Shown here: piece by piece, positions 33,577 to 43,999 of the stretch
How positions within the stretch are numbered: the first letter of the stretch is position 1
How the letters are laid out: every line of letters starts with the position of its first letter
The notes under the pieces: generated by a model
Told to the model about the DNA's origin: nothing
Database searches by the model: none
What the model saw: the letters and a program-made list of their open reading frames with translations, nothing else
Program-made: the position numbers and the translations under genes
Origin: Lachnospiraceae bacterium
Lineage (GTDB): Bacteria; Bacillota; Clostridia; Lachnospirales; Lachnospiraceae
Reading direction: 5' to 3'
Assembly: GCA_015057035.1 (NCBI GenBank)
Contig: SVFC01000013.1
Location: 1 to 59,898 of the forward strand
Length of the DNA stretch: 59,898 nucleotides

Positions 33577-35215
33577 AGTCTTCTTTTTCTTCTTCAAGAT
33601 TTACATTATATACGGTACGCTTACGAGCCATTACGTCGCTTTCAAGGTACTCGTCGTATGTTGTCATCTTGTCAATCATGCTTCCGTCTGGAAGGAATTC
33701 GATGATACGGTTTGCTGTGGTCTGAACAACCTGGTGGTCACGACATGAGAACAGGATAACGCCTGGGAATTTCATCATACCGTTGTTAAGAGCGGTGATG
33801 GATTCCATGTCTAAGTGGTCAGTAGGTTCGTCAAACATCAGAACGTTTGCTGCCTGAATCATCATGCGGGAGAGAAGTACACGTACTTTTTCACCACCGG
33901 AAAGGACGCGCATTTTCTTAACGCCGTCTTCACCAGCAAAAAGCATTCTTCCTAAGAAACCACGAACGTAAGTAGCATCTTTGATTTCTGAGTAGGTTGT
34001 TAACCAGTCTACGATTAAATCGTTGGTATCAAAGATTTCGGTATTGTCCTTAGGGAAGTAGGCCTGGCTTGTGGTGATTCCCCATTTGTAGGTTCCTGCG
34101 TCTGGTTCCATTTCACCGGCAAGGATTTTGAAAAGTGTAGTTTTTGCAAGTTCGCATCCACCAACAAAAGCAATCTTATCTTCACGCCCTACGATAAAGG
34201 AAATGTTGTCTAATACCTTAACACCATCGATTGTTTTTGAAATGCCTTCCACGGTAAGAACTTCGTTACCGATGTCACGCTGTGGACGGAAGTCGATGTA
34301 TGGGTATTTACGGCTGGAAGGTTTGATTTCATCCAACTGGATTTTTTCAAGTGCACGCTTACGGGAAGTAGCCTGTTTTGATTTAGAAGCGTTCGCAGAG
34401 AAACGGGAAATGAATTCCTGTAATTCTTTGATTTTTTCTTCTTTCTTCTTGTTGGCTTCCTTCATCTGGCGAACGATTAACTGGCTGGATTCATACCAGA
34501 AGTCATAGTTACCAGCGTAAAGCTGAATTTTGCCGTAGTCCATATCTGCGATATGAGTACAAACCTTATTTAAGAAATAACGGTCGTGGGAAACCACGAT
34601 TACGGTATTTTCAAAGTTGATTAAGAATTCTTCTAACCATGCAATGGCGTCTAAGTCCAAGTGGTTGGTAGGTTCGTCGAGGAGCAGGATGTCTGGGTTA
34701 CCAAACAATGCCTGTGCAAGAAGTACCTTAACCTTTAATGCGCCTGGAAGGTCTGCCATTAATGTGTAGTGGTATTCTGTATCGATACCAAGACCGTTTA
34801 AGAGAGTAGCAGCATCAGATTCTGCATTCCAGCCATCCATTTCGGCAAACTCACCTTCTAATTCGCTGGCACGGATACCATCTTCATCGGTGAAGTCTTC
34901 CTTCATGTAGATGGCTTCTTTTTCTTTCATAACATCATAGAGATGTTTGTTACCCATAATTACGGTATCAAGTACAGGGAACTCATCGTATTTAAAGTGG
35001 TCCTGCTGTAAGAAAGAAAGACGCTGGCCAGGGGTGATGATGATATCACCGTTGGTTGGTTCTAACTGTCCTGATAAAATTTTAAGGAATGTAGATTTAC
35101 CAGCACCATTGGCACCGATTAAACCGTAGCAGTTTCCTTCTGTAAATTTGATATTAACATCTTCAAAAAGTGCTTTTTTTCCAAGTCTTAATGTAATATT
35201 ACTAGCAGCTATCAT
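33575..35215 (-). CDS. ABC-F family ATPase (YkpA/YbiT-like, ribosome-associated)
   Basis: This 546-residue protein has two ABC domains in one chain and no membrane part. The first has Walker A GANGAGKST and Walker B ILLLDEPTNHLD, then the interdomain linker rich in Lys/Glu (about 235-290), then the second domain with LSGGEKVR and LMFDEPTDHLD. Two motifs are degenerate: the first signature reads LPGALK instead of LSGGxx, and the second Walker A reads GGCELAKTT. Similar changes occur in the YkpA branch. ATG 35215 follows GGAGG; an ATG nine codons earlier lacks one. Such proteins act on the ribosome as translation factors; antibiotic resistance is less likely for this branch. Confidence 0.9.
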   Translation of the reverse strand: MIAASNITLRLGKKALFEDVNIKFTEGNCYGLIGANGAGKSTFLKILSGQLEPTNGDIIITPGQRLSFLQQDHFKYDEFPVLDTVIMGNKHLYDVMKEKEAIYMKEDFTDEDGIRASELEGEFAEMDGWNAESDAATLLNGLGIDTEYHYTLMADLPGALKVKVLLAQALFGNPDILLLDEPTNHLDLDAIAWLEEFLINFENTVIVVSHDRYFLNKVCTHIADMDYGKIQLYAGNYDFWYESSQLIVRQMKEANKKKEEKIKELQEFISRFSANASKSKQATSRKRALEKIQLDEIKPSSRKYPYIDFRPQRDIGNEVLTVEGISKTIDGVKVLDNISFIVGREDKIAFVGGCELAKTTLFKILAGEMEPDAGTYKWGITTSQAYFPKDNTEIFDTNDLIVDWLTTYSEIKDATYVRGFLGRMLFAGEDGVKKMRVLSGGEKVRVLLSRMMIQAANVLMFDEPTDHLDMESITALNNGMMKFPGVILFSCRDHQVVQTTANRIIEFLPDGSMIDKMTTYDEYLESDVMARKRTVYNVNLEEEKED

Positions 35216-35362
35216 GCTATATGTCCTCCATAGAAACCGCAAAAGCAGTTCTTCTTATTAAAATGTATTTATAGACACCGCTATCTATTTTACCCGAAAT
35301 ACCAGTTTTTGCAAGTGTTTTTCATTGCATTGGTAAAAATACAAAAGAAATCGTGATTTCGC

Positions 35363-35391
35363 TTGATTTTTTAGGACAAAACTCCTATATT
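35363..35391 (+). promoter_or_regulatory. Promoter of nifJ
   Basis: TTGATT (35363-35368), a 17-base spacer and TATATT (35386-35391) lie 90 bases before the start codon. Confidence 0.7.
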
Positions 35392-35480
35392 ATAAAGTAA
35401 AGACAATGTATACTTGCGGGAATTGTGGGATATATTTTGTCACTTAATATTTGAACATAAATTTTATAGGAGGAATTACC

Positions 35481-38400
35481 ATGAAACGTTCAATGAAAAC
35501 TATGGATGGTAACCACGCAGCAGCTCATGTGTCTTATGCTTACACAGACGTTGCAGCTATCTATCCAATCACACCTTCATCTGTAATGGCAGAAGCAACA
35601 GATGAATGGGCAACAGCCGGAAGAAAGAACATCTTCGGTCAGACCGTTCAGGTAACAGAAATGCAGTCTGAAGCAGGCGCAGCTGGTACAGTACACGGTT
35701 CTTTAACAGCAGGTGCTTTAACTACAACATTTACAGCATCTCAGGGTCTCTTACTTATGATTCCTAACCTTTACAAGGTTGCTGGTGAAAGACTTCCAGG
35801 TGTATTCAACGTATCTGCTCGTTGTGTAGCTACACACGCATTAAACATTTTCGGTGATCACTCAGACGTATACGCTTGCCGTCAGACAGGTTGTGCTATG
35901 CTTTGTGAATCATCTGTACAGGAAGTTATGGACTTAACTCCAGTTGCTCACATCGCAGCAATTGAAGGACGTGTTCCATTCATCAACTTCTTCGATGGTT
36001 TCCGTACATCTCATGAAATCCAGAAGATCGAAACATGGGATTACGCTGATCTTAAAGAAATGGTAGATCCAGCAGCTATCGATGCATTCCGTAAGAACGC
36101 ATTAAATCCTAACCATCCATGTGAAATGGGCTCAGCTCAGAACCCAGACCTTTTCTTCCAGTCAAGAGAAGCTTGTAACGGCGCTTATGACGCTTTACCA
36201 GCAAAAGTTCAGGAAGCAATGGATAGAGTTAACGCTAAGATTGGTACAAATTATAAATTATTCAACTACCATGGTGCTGCTGATGCTGAAAAAGTTATCA
36301 TCGCTATGGGTTCAGTTTGCGAAACAATCGACGAAACAGTTGATTACTTAGTTTCTAAGGGAGAAAAAGTTGGTGTTGTTAAAGTTCGTCTTTACAGACC
36401 ATTCGTTACAGAAGCTCTTATCGATGCTATCCCAGAAACAGTTAAGTCTATCGCTGTATTAGACAGAACAAAAGAACCAGGTTCTATCGGTGAACCATTA
36501 TACCTTGACGTTTGTGCAGCTCTTCGTGGAAGCAAGTTTGACGGCGTTAAGATTACAAGAGGTCGTTACGGCTTAGGTTCAAAAGATACAACTCCAGGAC
36601 AGATTATTTCTGTATTTAGAAACGAAGAAAAACCTGTATTCACAATCGGTATTATCGATGACGTTACAAACCTTTCTCTCGAAGTAAAAGAAAACCCAGT
36701 GACAACTCCAGCTGGAACAACCAACTGTAAGTTCTGGGGACTTGGAGCTGACGGTACTGTAGGTGCTAATAAGAACTCTATCAAGATTATCGGTGATAAC
36801 ACAGATATGTATGCTCAGGCTTACTTTGATTATGACTCAAAGAAATCTGGTGGTGTTACTATTTCTCACTTACGTTTTGGACATACTCCAATCCGTTCAA
36901 CATACCTTATTTCACAGGCTAACTTCGTAGCTTGTCACTGTACAGCTTACATCTACAAATACAACATGGTTCAGGATTTAGTACCAGGTGGTACATTCCT
37001 CTTCAATACACCATGGACAGTAGAAGAATTAGATGAAAAACTTCCAGGACAGGTTAAGAGATATATCGCTGAAAACAATATCAACTTCTACATCATTGAT
37101 GGTGTTAAGATTGGTAAAGAAATTGGACTTGGAAACCGTATCAATACAGTTCTCCAGTCAGCATTCTTCTCATTAACAAAACTTATTCCAGAAGAAGAAG
37201 TTATGAAATTAATGAAAGATGCAGCTACACGTTCTTACGCTAAGAAGGGTGATGACATCGTTAAGATGAACCATGACGCTATCGATGCTGGTGCTACAGC
37301 TTACGTTAAAGTTGAAGTTCCAGAAAGCTGGAAGAACTGTGAAGACACAGTACTTGGCGAAGAAATCGGTAACCAGGGTACAGCTGATGCTATCGAATTC
37401 GTAAAAGACATCCAGTCTAAAGTTAACGCTCAGCAGGGTAACACAATTCCTGTATCTGTTACAAAGAAATACGAAATCGGACAGACACCTTCTGGTACAG
37501 CTGCATTTGAAAAACGTGGTATCGCAGTAGATGTACCAGTTTGGGATGCTACAAAATGTATCCAGTGTAACCAGTGTTCATATGTATGTCCACACGCTGC
37601 AATCCGTCCAGTAGCTATGACAGAAGCAGAAGCTGCTAATGCTCCAGAAGGAATGCAGATGAAAGACATGACTCAGATGCCAGGTTACAAATTCGCTATC
37701 GTTGTATCTGCTTACGACTGTACAGGTTGTGGATCATGTGTAAACGTATGTCCAGACAAAGTACAGGCTATCACAATGCAGAACTTCGAAGCTAATGCTG
37801 ATGAACAGAAATACTTCGATTATGCAGTTACTCTTCCAGATAAAGAAGATGTTATCGAAAAATTCAAACTCGTTTCAGTTAAAGGTTCTCAGTTCAAACA
37901 GCCATTACTTGAGTTCTCAGGCGCATGTGCTGGTTGTGGAGAAACACCTTACGCTAAATTAATTACACAGTTATTCGGTGAAAGAATGTACATTGCTAAC
38001 GCAACAGGATGTTCTTCAATCTGGGGTAACTCATCACCATCTACACCATATACAGTTAACAAGAAAGGACAGGGTCCTGCTTGGTCTAACTCATTATTCG
38101 AAGATGCTGCTGAATTTGGTTATGGTATGTTACTTGCTCAGAGAGCAATCCGTGACAGACTTAAAGCTGAATTAGACGTTCTTGCTGAAACAGCAAATGA
38201 TGACGTTAAAGCTGCTATCGCTGAATGGAATGATACATTCAACAGCGGTGTAACAAATGGTGCTGCTACAGATAAATTAGTTGCTGCATTAGAAGCATGC
38301 GGATGCGACAAAGCTAACGAAATCCTCAAAGAAAAAGATTACTTATCTAAGAAATCTCAGTGGGTATTCGGTGGTGACGGATGGGCATACGACATCGGTT

Positions 38401-39014
38401 TCGGTGGTGTAGACCATATCCTTGCATCTGGTAAAGATATCAACGTAATGGTATTCGATACAGAAGTTTACTCTAACACAGGTGGACAGTCTTCTAAATC
38501 TACACCAGTTGGTGCTATTGCACAGTTCGCAGCTGGCGGTAAAGAAACTAAGAAGAAAGACCTTGCTGGTATCGCAATGAGCTATGGTTATGTATATGTT
38601 GCACACATCTCTATGGGTGCTGACATGAACCAGACTGTAAAAGCATTAGCAGAAGCTGAAGCTTATCCAGGACCATCATTAATCATCGCTTATGCTCCAT
38701 GTATTAACCATGGTATCAAGAAGGGTATGAGCAAAGCTCAGACAGAAGAAAAACTTGCTGTTGAATCTGGCTACTGGCATAACTTCCGTTTCAATCCAGA
38801 ACTTAAAGCTGCTGGAAAGAACGCATTTATCCTTGATAGCAAAGAGCCAACAGGCGATTATCAGGAATTCCTTAAGGGTGAAAACCGTTATGCATCACTT
38901 GCTAAGTTCAACCCAGAAAGAGCTGCTGAATTATTCGCTCAGTCTGAAGCAAACGCTAAGGATCGTTACGAACACTTAAAGAAACTCGTAACATTATATG
39001 CTGGCGAAGAGTAA
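35481..39014 (+). CDS. nifJ: Pyruvate:ferredoxin (flavodoxin) oxidoreductase, single-chain
   Basis: This 1177-residue protein is a full-length homodimeric-type PFOR, with all domains in one chain. The N-terminal pyrimidine-binding domain starts MDGNHAAAHVSYAYTDV, followed by the transketolase-like and CoA parts (about 250-640). A two-cluster ferredoxin domain (about 680-770) has CIQCNQCSYVCP and CTGCGSCVNVCP. The TPP domain carries CAGCGETPY, the proximal-cluster region, and the TPP-binding GDGWAYDIGFGG. It oxidises pyruvate to acetyl-CoA and CO2, reducing ferredoxin, central to anaerobic energy metabolism. ATG 35481 follows AGGAGG; an upstream ATG at 35451 is rejected. Codon use is strongly biased, as in a highly expressed gene. 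Confidence 0.97.
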   Translation: MKRSMKTMDGNHAAAHVSYAYTDVAAIYPITPSSVMAEATDEWATAGRKNIFGQTVQVTEMQSEAGAAGTVHGSLTAGALTTTFTASQGLLLMIPNLYKVAGERLPGVFNVSARCVATHALNIFGDHSDVYACRQTGCAMLCESSVQEVMDLTPVAHIAAIEGRVPFINFFDGFRTSHEIQKIETWDYADLKEMVDPAAIDAFRKNALNPNHPCEMGSAQNPDLFFQSREACNGAYDALPAKVQEAMDRVNAKIGTNYKLFNYHGAADAEKVIIAMGSVCETIDETVDYLVSKGEKVGVVKVRLYRPFVTEALIDAIPETVKSIAVLDRTKEPGSIGEPLYLDVCAALRGSKFDGVKITRGRYGLGSKDTTPGQIISVFRNEEKPVFTIGIIDDVTNLSLEVKENPVTTPAGTTNCKFWGLGADGTVGANKNSIKIIGDNTDMYAQAYFDYDSKKSGGVTISHLRFGHTPIRSTYLISQANFVACHCTAYIYKYNMVQDLVPGGTFLFNTPWTVEELDEKLPGQVKRYIAENNINFYIIDGVKIGKEIGLGNRINTVLQSAFFSLTKLIPEEEVMKLMKDAATRSYAKKGDDIVKMNHDAIDAGATAYVKVEVPESWKNCEDTVLGEEIGNQGTADAIEFVKDIQSKVNAQQGNTIPVSVTKKYEIGQTPSGTAAFEKRGIAVDVPVWDATKCIQCNQCSYVCPHAAIRPVAMTEAEAANAPEGMQMKDMTQMPGYKFAIVVSAYDCTGCGSCVNVCPDKVQAITMQNFEANADEQKYFDYAVTLPDKEDVIEKFKLVSVKGSQFKQPLLEFSGACAGCGETPYAKLITQLFGERMYIANATGCSSIWGNSSPSTPYTVNKKGQGPAWSNSLFEDAAEFGYGMLLAQRAIRDRLKAELDVLAETANDDVKAAIAEWNDTFNSGVTNGAATDKLVAALEACGCDKANEILKEKDYLSKKSQWVFGGDGWAYDIGFGGVDHILASGKDINVMVFDTEVYSNTGGQSSKSTPVGAIAQFAAGGKETKKKDLAGIAMSYGYVYVAHISMGADMNQTVKALAEAEAYPGPSLIIAYAPCINHGIKKGMSKAQTEEKLAVESGYWHNFRFNPELKAAGKNAFILDSKEPTGDYQEFLKGENRYASLAKFNPERAAELFAQSEANAKDRYEHLKKLVTLYAGEE

Positions 39015-39066
39015 ATCGACGGTTTAGTCTTCACAGTGAGGTAAATTGCATAAAGTATATTATCGA

Positions 39067-39095
39067 GGGAGAAGTCTTATGGCTTCTCCCTTTTT
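39067..39095 (+). terminator. Terminator after nifJ
   Basis: GGGAGAAG pairs with CTTCTCCC around an 8-base loop, then five T. Confidence 0.9.
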
Positions 39096-39153
39096 ATTTT
39101 CTCGTAGTTATATCACCTATAAGAAATCCCTATAACTGAGACTTATTTACTAT

Positions 39154-39182
39154 TTGCGTCTGTCATACTTCTCATATATAAT
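39154..39182 (+). promoter_or_regulatory. Promoter of glyA
   Basis: TTGCGT (39154-39159), a 17-base spacer and a perfect TATAAT (39177-39182), 55 bases before the start. No glycine-riboswitch-like sequence is seen in the leader. Confidence 0.85.
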
Positions 39183-39236
39183 AAGAGTTGTGATGAAAAT
39201 ACTATGAAAACGAATAGGCGAAAGGAGACTACGAAT

Positions 39237-40475
39237 ATGTACACAATGGAAGACATCCAGGCAGTGGATATGGAAGTAGCAAAAGCGATTCAGGATGAAT
39301 TTGACAGACAGAATAGTCACATCGAATTAATCGCTTCAGAGAACTGGGTAAGCCCGGCGGTTATGTCTGCAATGGGCAGCGTAATGACCAACAAATATGC
39401 AGAAGGATATCCAGGTAAGAGATATTACGGCGGATGTGGCTGTGTAGACGTAGTTGAAGAATTAGCAAGAGAACGTGCAAAAGAACTTTTTGGTTGTGAA
39501 TATGTAAACGTTCAGCCACACTCTGGTGCACAGGCAAATATGGCAGTGCAGTTTGCTATGTTGAAACATGGAGATACCATTATGGGTATGAACCTTGACC
39601 ATGGCGGACATTTAACACACGGAAGTCCAGCGAACTACTCTGGAACCTATTTTAATATTGTGCCTTATGGCGTAAATGATGAAGGTTATATCGATTATGA
39701 CGAAGTTATGAGAATCGCTATGGAAAATAAGCCACAGATGATTATTGCTGGGGCCTCTGCCTATGCAAGAACCATTGACTTCAAGAAATTCCGCGAAATT
39801 GCGGACGCTTGTGGCGCAGTGCTTATGGTAGATATGGCACATATTGCAGGTCTTGTTGCGGCAGGACTTCATCCAAGCCCAATCCCATATGCAGATGTTG
39901 TAACAACAACAACGCACAAAACTCTTCGCGGACCAAGAGGCGGAATGATTCTTTCCAGCCAGGAAGTTGCGGATAAATATAACTTTAACAAGGCTATTTT
40001 CCCAGGAATCCAGGGTGGACCTCTGATGCATGTGATTGCAGCGAAGGCTGTATGTTTCAAGGAAGCTTTAGACCCATCATTCAAGGTGTACCAGCAGGGA
40101 ATTATCGATAATGCACAGGCACTGGCAAAAGGCCTTATGGATAGAGATATTCAGCTTGTATCAGGCGGAACAGATAACCATTTGATGCTTGTGGATCTTA
40201 CCAATTATGATTTGACAGGAAAAGAATTAGAAAAATTATTGGATTCTGTCAATATCACATGTAATAAGAACACCATTCCAAATGATCCAAAATCTCCATT
40301 TGTGACAAGTGGTGTACGTCTTGGAACTCCAGCAGTTACTTCACGTGGTATGAATACAGAAGATATGGATAAAATTGCGGAAGCAATTGCCACAATGATT
40401 AAAGAAGGGGAAGCGGGAGCAGATAAGGCACGTGCAATCGTAAAAGAATTAACAGAAAAATATCCATTAAAGTAA
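39237..40475 (+). CDS. glyA: Serine hydroxymethyltransferase
   Basis: This 412-residue PLP enzyme has the cofactor lysine Lys228 in [13 protein letters not shown], the substrate-side [15 protein letters not shown] start and [13 protein letters not shown]. It converts serine and tetrahydrofolate to glycine and methylene-THF in the cytoplasm. The start MYTMEDIQ at 39237 follows AAAGGAG by 9 bases; the in-frame ATG at 39204 overlaps the promoter downstream region and adds 11 unrelated residues. Monocistronic, with its own promoter and terminator. Confidence 0.97.
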   Translation: MYTMEDIQAVDMEVAKAIQDEFDRQNSHIELIASENWVSPAVMSAMGSVMTNKYAEGYPGKRYYGGCGCVDVVEELARERAKELFGCEYVNVQPHSGAQANMAVQFAMLKHGDTIMGMNLDHGGHLTHGSPANYSGTYFNIVPYGVNDEGYIDYDEVMRIAMENKPQMIIAGASAYARTIDFKKFREIADACGAVLMVDMAHIAGLVAAGLHPSPIPYADVVTTTTHKTLRGPRGGMILSSQEVADKYNFNKAIFPGIQGGPLMHVIAAKAVCFKEALDPSFKVYQQGIIDNAQALAKGLMDRDIQLVSGGTDNHLMLVDLTNYDLTGKELEKLLDSVNITCNKNTIPNDPKSPFVTSGVRLGTPAVTSRGMNTEDMDKIAEAIATMIKEGEAGADKARAIVKELTEKYPLK

Positions 40476-40490
40476 TTATTAAATAAGGAA

Positions 40491-40530
40491 AAGGACTGTT
40501 TAAAAATATAATTTTAGACAGTTCTTTTTT
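40491..40530 (+). terminator. Terminator after glyA
   Basis: AAGGACTGTTTAAAA pairs imperfectly with TTTTAGACAGTTCTT, followed by a T-run. Confidence 0.88.
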
Positions 40531-40604
40531 GTTGGAATAGTTGCAAAAGTTTTAGGTAAATGATACAATTATTCATAATGGAGTAAAAATAGGAGGAAAC
40601 GCTT

Positions 40605-41423
40605 GTGGCAGGCTTGTTGGAAACAATTGCAAAGCGACTGCTGGGTGGTGGTGAATCGAAGAAAACATACACAAACACGCAGCGGAGCACGACGAAAACT
40701 GCATATGTAAAACCTGTGGTACAGCAGCCGAAGCAAGATGCAGTGACTGCATTTGACCGCACATTCAAGCGTGAAAGGACGAACAGAGAAGTGGAAAGAG
40801 AAGATTTATTATTAAGCCAGATTGATGAATTTCGTGAGAAAGCACAGCAGTTACAGAGTTTACTTCTTTCAAAGGAATCAAAAGTAGCTGAACTTCAGAA
40901 TATTGTAGACGAAAGAGAAGGAAAAGCAAAAGAATTAGAGAGCATCTTAAGTGAACGTCAGCGTCAGGCAGATGGAATCACAGAAGAGATGACAAAACAG
41001 ATTGATTCTTTGATTGGCAAAGTATCTGCTAAAATGGATGAAATCGGGTATTCAATTGTAAATTCTGTAAATGATAATGTAGGAAGAGAATTAACTGAGA
41101 CTCGTCAGTTAAGTGAGAAGCAGATTGAAGAATTAAACGAATTAAGAGATTTGCTGGCAACACTGACTCCACAGTTAGAGACAGTGAAGACAGAATTGTC
41201 TGAGAAGATTCACGTAGAGAACGTAAAATGTTACCGTAACATTTTAGATTTGTTTAAGAGTATGGAAGCTAAGATGGATCAGGTGGATGAAGTTCAGCAG
41301 AGAGTATCTTCTGTTCATAAATGTTCCGTTGCAATTATTATTCTTACTATTTTAAATATGTTAGGACTTGCAGCATTAGCTCTTTATGAATTGGGCGTTT
41401 TCCAGTTGTTGTTAGGTGAATAA
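40605..41423 (+). CDS. Coiled-coil protein with C-terminal membrane anchor, unknown
   Basis: This 272-residue protein starts with GTG (40605) after AGGAGG. Residues 1-60 are basic and polar; about 60-235 form long heptad-rich coiled coil (LLLSQIDEFREKAQQLQSLL and similar); a single membrane helix lies at about 243-265 (SVAIIILTILNMLGLAALALY), leaving a few residues outside. It is a tail-anchored cytoplasmic coiled coil. It is monocistronic with a terminator. I do not recognise a family; a role in envelope or cytoskeletal organisation is possible only on structural grounds. Confidence 0.75.
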   Translation: MAGLLETIAKRLLGGGESKKTYTNTQRSTTKTAYVKPVVQQPKQDAVTAFDRTFKRERTNREVEREDLLLSQIDEFREKAQQLQSLLLSKESKVAELQNIVDEREGKAKELESILSERQRQADGITEEMTKQIDSLIGKVSAKMDEIGYSIVNSVNDNVGRELTETRQLSEKQIEELNELRDLLATLTPQLETVKTELSEKIHVENVKCYRNILDLFKSMEAKMDQVDEVQQRVSSVHKCSVAIIILTILNMLGLAALALYELGVFQLLLGE

Positions 41424-41431
41424 GTTTTAGG

Positions 41432-41465
41432 GAGGACTGCCGATAACATTCGACAGTCCTTTTTT
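41432..41465 (+). terminator. Terminator after the coiled-coil gene
   Basis: AGGACTG pairs with CAGTCCT around 14 bases (partly paired), followed by six T. Confidence 0.85.
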
Positions 41466-41492
41466 GACGAATAGACAAAATGGGAGATAAGT

Positions 41493-43151
41493 ATGAATAA
41501 AAAGAATATTTGGATAGTGGGACATAAGAACCCGGATACAGATTCTATCTGTGCAGCAATTGCATATGCAGATTTAAAAAATAAAATAGACAGTGAACAT
41601 AACTATATTCCAAAACGTGCAGGCGAAGTCAATGCGGAAACAGCATATGTGTTAAAAACCTTTGGTGTGGAAGAGCCAGATTATATCGAAAATGTTGGAA
41701 CACAGTTAAAGGATATTGTTTATACCAAAACAATGGGCGTAAGCGGTCAGATTTCCATGAAAAAAGCCTGGGAACTGATGAAAGAGATGAAGGTTGTAAC
41801 CCTTCCTGTTGTCAATGACCGCAATAAGTTGGAAGGATTAATTGTAACTGGAGATATTGCAAAATCCTATATGGATGTATATGACAGTTCAGCCCTATCC
41901 ACAGCCAGAACCCAGTACAAAAACATTATGGAAACCTTGGCTGGAACAGTCATCACAGGAAATGACCATGGTTATTTTATCCGAGGAAAAGTAATCGTTG
42001 CAACTGGCTCAGCAGAAGTAACCAGAGCTGTTATGGAACCAGACGATTTAGTAATTGTTGGGGATAATGAGGAAACACAGCTTGCCTGCATCGAAGAAGG
42101 ATGTAGCTGTTTGATTATTACAAATGGCCAGGCGATAAGTGCGAAGGTTATGACCGTAGCGGTCAAACGTGAAGTAGTAATCATCAGTAGTCCATATGAT
42201 TCATATACGGTAGCACGTCTGATTAACCAGAGTATTCCAATCAAATACTTTATGACAAAAGAGAATATTGTGTGCTTTGAATTAGATGATTATGTGGATG
42301 AAGTTCGTGAGACAACAGCGAAGATTCGCTATCGTGCCTTCCCATTATTAGATGAGAATCAGAACTACGTGGGTATTTTCTCCCGTAGAAATCTGTTGGA
42401 TACACAGAAAAAACAGGTAATCCTGGTAGACCACAATGAAAAATCCCAAGCAGTTGAGAATATTGACGAAGCAGAAATCCTAGAAATTATAGATCATCAC
42501 AGATTAGGAGCATTGGAAACAATTGCACCTGTATATTTCCGTAACCAGCCATTAGGTTGTACATCTACGATTATCTATCAGATGTATCAGGAAAAAGGCG
42601 TAGAAATCAATCCAACCATAGCCGGACTATTATGTGCTGCGATTATTTCAGATACTTTGATGTTCCGTTCTCCAACCTGTACAGAATTAGACGTACAGGC
42701 AGCGAGAGAATTGGCAAAGATTGCAGATATTGAGATTGAGATTTTTGCTCTTAATATGTTTGAAGCAGGAAGTGATTTTGAACACAAGACGGAAGAGGAA
42801 ATATTAAATCAGGATTTTAAAATCTTTCGTTTAAACGATGTTTCTTGTGGCGTAGCACAGGTAAGCGCCATGAGTCAGTCGGAATTAGAAAAGGTGTATA
42901 ACAGAATTAAGAGCGTGCTTCCATCTATTTTACTAAAGAAGAAATTAGACATGGTATTTGTTATGCTAACAGATATTATGTCGGAAAGTACCACTTTGGT
43001 ATATTGTGGAGAATCTGCGGAGGAATTGGTCAAAGATTCCTTTGTATGGCGTGGTGAAATGGAGGACAGTGTTATTGTGGATAGATTGGTTTCTCGCAAG
43101 AAACAGTTTATTCCAGCGCTTATGAAAACACTGACAGAGAGGTTGAACTAA
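41493..43151 (+). CDS. ppaC: CBS-domain family II (manganese) inorganic pyrophosphatase
   Basis: This 552-residue protein has the DHH-family start GHKNPDTDS (10-18), then an inserted regulatory block of CBS, DRTGG and CBS domains (about 70-310), followed by the rest of the DHH domain with [10 protein letters not shown] and the DHHA2 domain (about 420-550). This is the CBS-PPase type, whose activity is tuned by adenine nucleotides bound to the CBS pair. It hydrolyses pyrophosphate in the cytoplasm with Mn2+. The stop overlaps the dapF start (TAATG), so the four genes ppaC-dapF-murE-dapA form one operon. Confidence 0.95.
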   Translation: MNKKNIWIVGHKNPDTDSICAAIAYADLKNKIDSEHNYIPKRAGEVNAETAYVLKTFGVEEPDYIENVGTQLKDIVYTKTMGVSGQISMKKAWELMKEMKVVTLPVVNDRNKLEGLIVTGDIAKSYMDVYDSSALSTARTQYKNIMETLAGTVITGNDHGYFIRGKVIVATGSAEVTRAVMEPDDLVIVGDNEETQLACIEEGCSCLIITNGQAISAKVMTVAVKREVVIISSPYDSYTVARLINQSIPIKYFMTKENIVCFELDDYVDEVRETTAKIRYRAFPLLDENQNYVGIFSRRNLLDTQKKQVILVDHNEKSQAVENIDEAEILEIIDHHRLGALETIAPVYFRNQPLGCTSTIIYQMYQEKGVEINPTIAGLLCAAIISDTLMFRSPTCTELDVQAARELAKIADIEIEIFALNMFEAGSDFEHKTEEEILNQDFKIFRLNDVSCGVAQVSAMSQSELEKVYNRIKSVLPSILLKKKLDMVFVMLTDIMSESTTLVYCGESAEELVKDSFVWRGEMEDSVIVDRLVSRKKQFIPALMKTLTERLN

Positions 43152-43987
43152 TGAAATTTACGAAGCTTCATGGATGTGGAAATGGTTACATCTATGTGAA
43201 TTTATTTGAAGAAAAATTGGACAATCCTGCAGAGATGTCTATTAAAGTAAGTGACCATCACTTTGGGATTGGTTCCGATGGACTCATTACTATTGGACCA
43301 TCAGAGATCGCAGATTTTGCAATGCGTATTTATAATGCAGACGGTTCAGAGGCAGAAATGTGCGGCAATGGAATTCGATGCGTTGGAAAATACGTTTATG
43401 ACCATGGTTTAACGGATAAGACAAGCATTGCGGTAGAGTCAGGTGCAGGAATTAAGTATCTCACATTGAATGTGGAAAACGGTAAAGTAGCAACTGTATG
43501 CGTGGATATGGGAGAGCCAATCTTGGCTCCTGCTGAGATTCCAGTAGTGGCTGAAGGTGATGTGGTTATTGATGAGCCAATTCAGGTAGGAGACAAAGAA
43601 TGGAAGATGACTTGTGTATCTATGGGCAACCCACATGCGGTAGTTTTTATTGATACTCCAGTAAAAGACTTTGAATTAGAGAAATATGGCCCTCTATTTG
43701 AACATCATGAACGTTTTCCAAAGAGAACTAACACAGAGTTTGTGCGTGTGATTTCTCGTACAGAGGCAGATATGCGTGTTTGGGAACGTGGCTCAGCAGA
43801 GACATGGGCATGTGGAACAGGAACCTGTGCCACAGTAGTTGCGTGCATTTTAAAAGGACTTACCGATAGAGAAGTGCTGGTGCACTTAGTAGGTGGTGAC
43901 TTGGTAATTCGTTGGGATGAAGACACCAATCATGTTTTTATGACAGGACCAGCTACCGAGGTGTTCTCTGGCGAATATAATGAATAA
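43151..43987 (+). CDS. dapF: Diaminopimelate epimerase
   Basis: This 278-residue protein carries the two catalytic cysteines in their motifs, EMCGNGIRC (Cys71) and WACGTGTC (Cys221). It converts LL-DAP to meso-DAP for peptidoglycan and lysine. The start shares a base with the ppaC stop, implying coupled translation; murE follows 12 bases after the stop. Confidence 0.97.
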   Translation: MKFTKLHGCGNGYIYVNLFEEKLDNPAEMSIKVSDHHFGIGSDGLITIGPSEIADFAMRIYNADGSEAEMCGNGIRCVGKYVYDHGLTDKTSIAVESGAGIKYLTLNVENGKVATVCVDMGEPILAPAEIPVVAEGDVVIDEPIQVGDKEWKMTCVSMGNPHAVVFIDTPVKDFELEKYGPLFEHHERFPKRTNTEFVRVISRTEADMRVWERGSAETWACGTGTCATVVACILKGLTDREVLVHLVGGDLVIRWDEDTNHVFMTGPATEVFSGEYNE

Positions 43988-43999
43988 GGGGATTGTAAG

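Noticed and set aside
39100..39236. Glycine or other riboswitch in the glyA leader
   Set aside because: The leader after the promoter is only about 50 bases and shows no aptamer motif.
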